From Rachicladosporium sp. CCFEE 5018 (lineage: Eukaryota > Ascomycota > Dothideomycetes > Cladosporiales > Cladosporiaceae), in contig KZ111175.1 in the NCBI GenBank assembly GCA_002077045.2, positions 174,477 to 238,476 on the forward strand: a stretch of DNA of 64,000 nt, written 5' to 3'. Below the pieces are notes generated by a model. The model made no database searches and was not told where the DNA came from. It saw only the letters and a list, made by a program, of their open reading frames with translations. Numbering within the stretch: the first letter of the stretch is position 1; every line of letters begins with the position of its first letter. Positions 56,938 through 64,000 of the stretch are shown one piece after another. The translations under genes and the position numbers were made by a program.

Positions 56938-57670
56938 ATGACCGACTCCGTCCGCCGCTTCTTCTACGGCCCCTCACCAGAAGAACAGGTCAGTGATCCT
57001 CCCTCAAGCCTATAGTATACACTCTAACGACAGCACGCAGAAACGCAAATGCAACTCCCTCCTCCGCGCCAACACCCGCAAACTCGACCGCGACCTCCAA
57101 AACCTCCACACCCTCGAGTCAAAGACAAAATCCTTCATCCTGCAAGCCTCCAGGCGCGCGCAAAAGAACCCCTCCCAAGCCAAGCAAGCCTCCGCTGAAA
57201 CCAGAATCTTCGCCCGCGAGTTGATACGAGTGCGGAAACAGGAGTCCCGACTTGCGACTAGCAAGGCGACGCTGCAGAGTGTGGGAATGCAGGTTAATGA
57301 GGCGTTTGCGATGAAGAAGATTGAGGGGAGTATCAAGAACAGCACCGGCATAATGAAAGACGTCAACACTCTCGTCAAACTCCCTGAACTGACCGGCACG
57401 ATGAGGGAGCTGAGCATGGAGTTAGTGAAGAGCGGGATTATCGAGGAGATGGTGGAGGATTCGCTACCGAGTGGGGAGTTGCTTGAGGGCGAGGATGAGG
57501 AGGCTGAGGAGGAGGTTGATAAGGTGCTGGGAGAGGTGTTGAAGGATCGGATTAAGGCGCCTGCTGTGCCGAGTTTGCCTAGTGAGGCTGTGGCTGCGGA
57601 GGAGGAGGAGGAGGATCCGGAGGAAATGTTGGCGCAGATGCGGGGGAGGTTGGAGGCGTTGAAGAGCTGA
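56938..57670 (+). CDS. VPS24: ESCRT-III subunit Vps24/CHMP3, copy C
   Basis: Exons 56938..56988 and 57041..57670; the 52-nt intron (GTCAGT...CTAAC...CAG) is phase 0; 226 aa. Start RRFFYGPSPEEQ, middle TMRELSMELVKSGIIEEMVE, acidic linker (EGEDEEAEEEVDKVL) and terminal Vps4-binding helix EEMLAQMRGRLEALKS. The donor is better than in copy B. About two residues differ between the copies. Functions in ESCRT-III filaments on endosomes. Confidence 0.93.
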
Positions 57671-59378
57671 GAGGGGGTTGGATTATGGGCATGGAGGTGC
57701 AATAGCGAGGCGTTCTGGTGTACGGATGGGTTTGGAAAATATATGGGTCTATACACATGCATCTGTGTCTTGAAAGATCCTCACAAACCCGTGACCTCAA
57801 GCGTTTATCACAGCGCCCACATGCTTGCGCCTCGACTCCAGCTTGCCACGAATTCCCAGATTCCATGTTGTCCACTCGAGTGACCAACATCGAACCCTCG
57901 ACACCGACGCCGCTCAGCTCAGCCGCCGCTGTCCCTGAACCATCGTGCACCAGCGTCCATATGCTCATAACGTCGTCCCCCCAACCCTCTACCCTCCTCT
58001 CCTCGGCCGGAATCCTCAGACCTTGCCCCAGTCCGACCTTCTGGATGTGAAATGGTCGCTATACCAAGCGCGGATATCCCGCCATCGCCAGGACGCGGGA
58101 AGCATGTGGCCTTCTGATATGCGGGGCATGATGGCGTGAACAGCAAAAGCTAGGTCATGTGACGTGCAGTGAGAGCGAAGATATCGCAGTGGTTGGTGGT
58201 GCGTTCGACGCTGAGCTTGTGCTAAGAGCGCGTGCAGATCTGACTTGCTCGGGGTTTTGAGGCTTTGAGTTGGTGTGTGGCTGGGGGTTGACGGTGTCTT
58301 GGTGCTGGTGTCTGCGCCGCGGGTCCGAAACTGGGGGTGTACGGTTGAAGTCGCAGGTCATGGGTCTAAGCTGGTCCGATTCCGCGCGGTGTGTGGTTTT
58401 GTGGTGACAGAGAAAGAGAGATCACTGACATTGGTTTACCTACCGTGCATGCTTCTCCCGCGTTTCGCGATATGTGCGGCAGTGATACCCCTGGAGCTTA
58501 TGTGTGATAAGGTGAGAGAGCCAGAAGTGTAGTGCTCACCACCAACGATCTCGGTTGACGAGATGTTGGCTGCGGGAGGCGTGTTTCAAGTTTCTGACCC
58601 TGTCGAGGGCGGGAAACGGTTTGGGGCTGCTCCAGGTCAGATCTGTCTCTGATCCCTCTCACTAGCATCCGACCGGCCACCTGCTATCGTGCTGGAGTGC
58701 GATACTCATGCTCCAGCACGGGTACAAGCGTATGTGGGGGTTTATCTGTTCTATGAGATGAGCAATGACGGCCTGGCAGTGAGAGTTCACCGGAGTTGCT
58801 TCCAGCCGTTGCTGATGATCCTTCGTCGGTGCCAAGCTTCGCCGACATGTTAATCAAAGGGATGGCAGATTAGCAATGTCAGCCGCTGTGAAGAGGGCAT
58901 CTCAACCGACACCAACGATATCGCATTCATCGGCAGGAGTACGTGGGACGAAGTTGCAACCCGACAACCTGCTATGCCACCTTACCATCGTTCCACCAAA
59001 GTGTCATGCTCACTCGTATCGAAACAGCGGAATCAAGATCGTCATCAAGAATCCATTGACACGCCAAGTCCATCTATTCCGAGCTTTCTCGATTCCGCTT
59101 TCAGCCACTCTGCCAGGGACACGACAGGGATGAGCTGCGATCTTGCGGAGCAGATCGCGGGTCTCCAACGGCGCACATCACCTCACTCCAACCACCGACA
59201 CGCCGACTTGCTAGCCCGTCTACCCAGATGATGGCACGGCACACAAGGCTGATCGCCCTCCGCTCTGTGACGCGCTCCACACCACTGTCGCGGCTTCGTT
59301 TCCAGACCTCACCTTGTAATTCTCTTCGTTCGTGAATGTGTCGTTCGTGAGCCTTGGCGACGTCCGCATCGCCTAGCT
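57671..59378. other. 1.7-kb intergenic region Vps24 / DUF3112-like (copy C)
   Basis: Counterpart of 14183-15904, with more substitutions than the flanking genes. Contains the Vps24 3' region and the promoter of the membrane-protein gene. No supportable gene. Confidence 0.4.
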
Positions 59379-60796
59379 ATGTCGGACTTGACTGATATCC
59401 CTGGTGGTCAGGTACGTGGGAGCTCAGCTTTGCCATTTGGAAGAACGGCCATTGACGTGAAGGACAGCCTTTGGCACCACCCTATCGACCGACATCACAG
59501 GCTTTGGGACAGGTCCCGGAGAAGATCCCCGACATACCCATCAATGCGGTCTTCCTCCTTCTCTTCATTCTGGCTGGCGCCGGGCACATGTTTCTGCTCA
59601 AGTACAACGGCAAACATGGCAAGAAATTCGGCATCAGCGGCGCTTGTTTCGGTTTCTCAGTCACGCGAGTACTGGCAACGACACTTCGAATCGCGTGGGC
59701 GTGCCACCCTCAGAGCATTCGCGTGGCGATGGCAGCCATGATCTTCGTCTACGCTGGAGTGGTCATCCTGTTCATCTCCAACCTGTTCTTCACGCAGCGC
59801 ATTATCCGCGCCCAACACCCTCACTTCGGCTGGACGAAACCGTTCAGCGTCATACTACCGGTCTTGTTTGCGGTGGTAGTGCTTACAATCCTCGCCCTGA
59901 TCGTAGCAGTAATCCTAGGCTTCTACTCATTGGACGAAAAGATTCACGTCGCAGTGCGCGACATTCAAGTCTACGGCGCAACCTTCTACGCGATTGTAGC
60001 CTTCCTCCCTATACCCGCCCTAGCTATCTCGACGGCAATCCGCGCCCACCCAAAGATCAAGCACACCCAAACAGTCGACAAATTCGGCCAGGGCTCCCTC
60101 CGCGCAAAAATAATGATTGTAATGATTTCAGCCTTCTTCCTCACCCTAGGCGCCTCTTACCGCGCTGGCACCACCTGGCTCCCCCCAACGCCGCTTTACT
60201 CCGGCGGACTGCCCGCAAGACCAGTCCCAGGCCCTTGGTACTTCTCCCGCGGCGCCTTCTACGCCTTCAACTTCACGATCGAAATCGGCGTCTCGCTCAT
60301 TTGGCTCGCGACCCGCATAGACAAACGCTTCATCATCCCCGACGGCGCCAAGGGGCCATTCTCGTACGGCGGCGGGTTTGTGTTTGCAGGCGAGCCAGGA
60401 AACGAAAAGAACCGCAACCTCGGAAACCGCGACTCCCTCCGCCATCTTACAGGCAGCACAGCAAGCGGCTGGGGCACAGCGCGGAACTCACGCGTGTCCT
60501 GGGGCGGGTCACGCACGTCACTGGCACACTCCAGCCGTGTGTCATGGGGCGGCGTATCCCGCGAAAACGTCGCCATGGCGTTGGGCGAGGATGGCATTCA
60601 GATTGAGCCATACCCGGCGTTCGAGGAAAGGAATAGCAGTGATCCTGTGGGCGGGGATATGGGGATTGAGGGTGTCGAGGCGGAGATGGGCTGGGATCCA
60701 AAGAGTGGGAAGTGGGCGTTACGGCCTGTTAGCAGGTTTACGGATAATTATAGTCCTGTGGGGACGAGGGCGAATTCGAGGACGGAGACAGCATAG
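59379..60796 (+). CDS. DUF3112-like seven-helix membrane protein, copy C
   Basis: Exons 59379..59411 and 59468..60796; the 56-nt intron (GTACGT...CAG) is phase 0; 453 aa. MSDLTDIPGGQ is joined to PLAPPYRPTSQALGQVPEKI. Seven hydrophobic segments, then a Ser/Arg/Gly-rich tail ending NYSPVGTRANSRTETA. Exon and intron lengths equal copy B. Substitutions such as Ile/Val, Ile/Met and Phe/Ile fall in membrane segments. Function unknown; the DUF3112 assignment is from pattern memory. Confidence 0.8.
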
Positions 60797-61250
60797 TCGT
60801 GGAAAAGAGGGGATATTTTCGTATGTCAAATCAGGGTGTACAAATGTCACGACGGGATGCGATGGTGTTTGGCGTTTAAGACGGAAAGAGACAGATAATG
60901 TATCTGAATGAACGAATACTTCACACAGCCGGTGAAAACCAATCTCCACCGTTTCGACGTTAATACATCTTATAGATTCGAAGAGAGGCCTTTCTCAATT
61001 TCGTGCCTTGGTTAAGGTCTTTACACTGCGGTATAACATCCAAGTCCGCAGATCTTTGAAAAGCGCATCTACATGCAAGAAGGCACATGTTGTGCAATCG
61101 TACCTGCAGCCTGGCAACCGGTGTCGACGCTCATTCGCTGGGCTTCATGCATCAGGCTGCGCCGCACCATCCATTCTCTCTATTGCAACTGCCAAATACC
61201 TACCTTTTGCACGGAGATGACATCGGACCGTATCCGAGGCTAGGTATGAG
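60797..61250. other. Intergenic spacer membrane-protein / HET gene (copy C)
   Basis: Near-identical to 12311-12764; it holds the 3' end of one gene and the promoter and leader of the HET gene. No gene called. Confidence 0.5.
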
Positions 61251-63920
61251 ATGAAATCGCCACTCTCCAAAGAACTCAAGAACGACACCTCAGAGGATTT
61301 AGTGGAAGTGGATCATACCATCGTAGCTCAACATGTCTCATCTGAATCAGTGCGGCTGTCTCGACAGTCTGCGTCAAGTACGACCTCCACCAATCTCGAC
61401 CCCTCTGATAGGACGATCGAAGCGCCGCCTACAAGGCGAATCGTTCTGTACGAGCTGGAAGAGGGCGAAGATCCGTATGCAATCGAAGATGGACTAGCAG
61501 TCCGCCGAGGCTTCATTTCTGCAGCCGACGAGATAGATTTCATGGAACGCAACCTATCCTATGGGACTACGCGGTCTTTCCAGGCAAGAAACTCTTACAC
61601 CCGACGTCCGCCTACAGAAGCCTGGATAGGACTGTCTCGGCAGCGGTTTGGACACCATTGCGGGGACTTGGAATGTAGTCGCTGTGGCACCCCTCTGAAC
61701 TTGTCCGCGGATGCGTCAGATATCCCTCCATCAAGGCCGTCCGTCGCTCACACCGAAGCAACGTCTCGTCTGTGTGGAGTCTGCAGACATATCAATTTCG
61801 AATCCCTACTCAGCGGTGTCGTGTCCGACCGCGAGATCACCCTTGGGTATTTGAGCGGAGTTGTTAACAGGCATTCCTGCGCCTTTTGCCGTTTGGTCAC
61901 GGCGTCGATCGAGCTGGCTTTCGCTGACCGCGGTCTGCCGTTCCGAGACGTCAAAGGCCGGCCGACTGAGATTGGCATCGCGACGCGGGCCAAGGTTGAC
62001 GAGCTGAATGTCCAGGATCTAGAGATTGTCTTACATCCGTGGGAACGAGCGCGCTACAGTGCGATATTGATACACAGGCTGAAAGACCAGAGAGATGCAC
62101 TACCCTTCTGCGGTCGACATGTCGATCCTCACATGATCGACTTCGCAATTGTGAAAGCTTGGCTTGACTCGTGTGAGCATAATGTGGCCGGCACTGGCCA
62201 CGATGTTGTGGAGCCTCCAGTCACACATGACTTCGCCCCGTCACGACTCATAGACATTGAGAGATACTGCGTCGTACGTTCCGCGCGGCGTAATTACCGC
62301 TACATCGCACTGAGCTACGTCTGGGGTGGCCCACAATCCTTGAGGCTCTTGCTCGGTAACGAGAGCCGGCTGATGGCGCCAAATGGACTGCTCGCCTCCG
62401 GTCGAGATCTACCGCAGACCATCCACGATGCGATAGAAGCGACGAGAAAGCTCGGGGAGCGCTATCTCTGGATAGATGCTCTTTGCATAATTCAGGATGA
62501 CCGGGAGTTCAAACAAGCAGAGCTCTTGCTGATGGGTAGAATCTATGCTAGGGCACTCCTAACCATCGTGGCAGCTTATGGTCGTGACGTACATGCTGGG
62601 CTTCCCGGCGTTTCTGTGGTGCAACGATCCGCCCCGCAGCATGTTGAGTATATCCACGATATGGGACTGACAAACAGGCTACCGACCCTTTCGGCGACCG
62701 TCGATCAGTCTGTATGGAACTCCCGTGCTTGGACGTTTCAGGAGCGAGTCCTTGCCAAACGCAAACTGTACATAACCAAGCATCAGGCCATGTTCATATG
62801 CCCGCATACTGAAGTCGAGCTCCGTGAGGATGTGTACGGGTCTGCCATTCGCCCATCCGAGACGAGCAACAGGTCACGTAGAGAAGCCGGACTTCACAAG
62901 TATCGGTTGGTGCCTTATAATCCGGACGGTTCTGTTCCCCCGAGCGTGAACACGGCAATTTACAGCTCCATCGTACAGCAATTCTGTAGGAGGCAGACAT
63001 CATTCCCTGCAGAGTTGCTCAATATATTCGCAGGAATCACAGATTATCTCGCACCTTACTTCCGGAGTACTTTCATTATGGGACTGCCCGTGAGTGAACT
63101 GGACACGCAATTGCTATGGCGGCATTTCGGCCCCATCATTCGTCGAGTGAGTCGTGATACCGGACGCAGCCTCTTTCCCTCATGGTCATGGGCAGGATGG
63201 ACTGGCGCACGCGCCGGCTACATCGCGAACGCCCGCGGCTCCTCCGCCCTCGAGCTTCATGAATCCGATTCTGACTCCTGGTTGACGATGGACGAGATTC
63301 GTGGCAACGACGCTGATATTGCTTGGAGGCTGCACGACTTCTACAGAGGCAGCTTCTGGCGGAGAGAAGACGAGACCGCAAATTACTACGCACATCCGAT
63401 CGCAACAAGCGAAAGCCACGCAGCATTCCGGCCAACGCTGCTTTCGAATAATCTCGGGATCAGTGAGATTTTACCCCTTCGCTCTGAGGTCATCAAAGTC
63501 AATGTCACGGGCGCTACAAACCCTGATGCGGATCGTATCCCTGCTCTTTCAACCTGCCACGACTCGGTATCTTATCAGCGTGCGCTATCGCTCTTCAACG
63601 CCAAAGACGTACTCGTCGGCACGGCTTTCATCCCCTTGAGTGTGTCCAAGACACTCGAGCCCGGGTCATACGACTTTGTCAAGATCGCCACTGTTGCAAC
63701 CGGGCCCGACTTCATTGATAGAGTCGACGAGTACATGGACTTCCTACTATGCTATGCCTGCGATATTTATGGCGTCTCGAAGGCCGATAGTCAGGACCGG
63801 ATAGATGGGCTTCTCTTACGCACCGAGGACGGCATCTCGTACCGCCTGGGCGTAGCGGTATGTCATGTGGCTGCATTCGAATCTGCTCACCCGACACGTA
63901 CTGTCGTACATCTGGGGTGA
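61251..63920 (+). CDS. HET-domain (heterokaryon-incompatibility type) protein, copy C, intact
   Basis: Single exon, 889 aa. An acidic, disordered N-terminal 110 residues precede a Cys-rich stretch (HHCGDLECSRCGTPLNL ... RLCGVCRHINF ... HSCAFCRLV) that could bind zinc. The HET domain begins near residue 345 with RNYRYIALSYVWGGPQ and continues LPQTIHDAIEATRKLGERYL, WIDALCIIQDD, and VWNSRAWTFQERVL around residue 490, all standard HET motifs. The C-terminal half contains FPSWSWAGWTG, also typical. HET proteins take part in allorecognition and can trigger cell death when incompatible partners meet, but most family members are untested. The intact reading frame contrasts with the broken copy at 11397-12310. 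The gene may continue to be regulated with its leader in 60797-61250. Confidence 0.9.
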   Translation: MKSPLSKELKNDTSEDLVEVDHTIVAQHVSSESVRLSRQSASSTTSTNLDPSDRTIEAPPTRRIVLYELEEGEDPYAIEDGLAVRRGFISAADEIDFMERNLSYGTTRSFQARNSYTRRPPTEAWIGLSRQRFGHHCGDLECSRCGTPLNLSADASDIPPSRPSVAHTEATSRLCGVCRHINFESLLSGVVSDREITLGYLSGVVNRHSCAFCRLVTASIELAFADRGLPFRDVKGRPTEIGIATRAKVDELNVQDLEIVLHPWERARYSAILIHRLKDQRDALPFCGRHVDPHMIDFAIVKAWLDSCEHNVAGTGHDVVEPPVTHDFAPSRLIDIERYCVVRSARRNYRYIALSYVWGGPQSLRLLLGNESRLMAPNGLLASGRDLPQTIHDAIEATRKLGERYLWIDALCIIQDDREFKQAELLLMGRIYARALLTIVAAYGRDVHAGLPGVSVVQRSAPQHVEYIHDMGLTNRLPTLSATVDQSVWNSRAWTFQERVLAKRKLYITKHQAMFICPHTEVELREDVYGSAIRPSETSNRSRREAGLHKYRLVPYNPDGSVPPSVNTAIYSSIVQQFCRRQTSFPAELLNIFAGITDYLAPYFRSTFIMGLPVSELDTQLLWRHFGPIIRRVSRDTGRSLFPSWSWAGWTGARAGYIANARGSSALELHESDSDSWLTMDEIRGNDADIAWRLHDFYRGSFWRREDETANYYAHPIATSESHAAFRPTLLSNNLGISEILPLRSEVIKVNVTGATNPDADRIPALSTCHDSVSYQRALSLFNAKDVLVGTAFIPLSVSKTLEPGSYDFVKIATVATGPDFIDRVDEYMDFLLCYACDIYGVSKADSQDRIDGLLLRTEDGISYRLGVAVCHVAAFESAHPTRTVVHLG

Positions 63921-64000
63921 GCATTCATCTGAATATGTCTCTCTGCCACTAGGACTCCATGACACAACCGAGTACAAGTCGTATCACATGATCGTTACAT
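63921..64000. other. Window end downstream of HET gene
   Basis: 80 bp of 3' flank; nothing recognisable. Confidence 0.5.

Larger units (their letters stand above)
11397..62167. repeat. Large inverted repeat (arms 11397-36757 and 36858-62167)
   Basis: Ten genes or gene fragments occur in the same order in opposite orientation on either side of the gap at 36758-36857. The arms are 25361 and 25310 nt. Identity varies along the arms: very high for HET to p23, XAP5, the dehydrin, and the Ser-rich to Sec7 part; much lower in the WD40 gene with its upstream region and in parts of the TTC1-like gene. Most likely these are two homeologous contigs joined tail to tail. Confidence 0.9.

Noticed and set aside
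1..64000. Transposons, CRISPR arrays, rRNA genes, viral insertions
   Set aside because: No transposase, reverse transcriptase or integrase motifs, terminal repeats, regularly spaced repeats or rRNA sequence were seen.

Overview
The window is nuclear DNA of a filamentous or black-yeast ascomycete (Pezizomycotina; I infer Dothideomycetes). Evidence: introns of 49-62 nt with GT...CTAAC/CTGAC...AG signals, tightly spaced monocistronic genes on both strands, and fungal families (HET, Zn2Cys6, DPR-type dehydrin, GEA-type Sec7). Nearly every gene between 11.4 and 62.2 kb occurs twice. This fits a genome carrying two diverged homeologous or haplotype copies; a Hortaea-werneckii-like duplicated or hybrid halotolerant black yeast is my best guess, not something the sequence proves.

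Three sequence blocks are joined by two runs of exactly 100 N. Block A (1-11296): GEA Sec7 ARF-GEF (5' end outside the window), a Zn2Cys6/PAS-like transcription factor, 3.7 kb without a convincing gene, and a mitochondrial uL23m gene cut by the gap. Block B (11397-36757): broken HET gene, DUF3112-like membrane protein, Vps24, p23/Sba1, TTC1-like TPR protein, XAP5, small tail-anchored-like protein, DPR dehydrin, large WD40 protein, small Ser-rich protein, first 532 nt of the Sec7 gene. Block C (36858-64000) is the same series in reverse: Sec7 start, Ser-rich, WD40, dehydrin, tail-anchored-like, XAP5, TTC1, p23, Vps24, DUF3112, intact HET gene.

B and C therefore form a 25 kb + 25 kb inverted repeat centred on the second gap. 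Both arms stop at the same base of the Sec7 gene, next to a CACGTG-centred palindrome, and block A also covers that stretch. I think this is a scaffolding artefact, with two homeologous contigs placed tail to tail beside the contig that continues them, rather than a natural palindrome. A genuine inverted duplication is not excluded.

The two copies are not uniformly diverged. Most genes and even spacers are almost identical, while the WD40 gene with its upstream region and parts of the TTC1 gene are strongly diverged, with abrupt edges. This looks like gene conversion or loss of heterozygosity over an older duplication. In the WD40 pair, one copy has two introns that the other lacks precisely. 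The HET pair has one intact copy and one with an in-frame stop. The genes themselves are mostly housekeeping: ER-Golgi traffic (GEA), ESCRT-III (Vps24), Hsp90 co-chaperone (p23), TPR co-chaperone-like (TTC1), XAP5, mitochondrial translation (uL23m), together with a stress dehydrin and a HET-domain protein.
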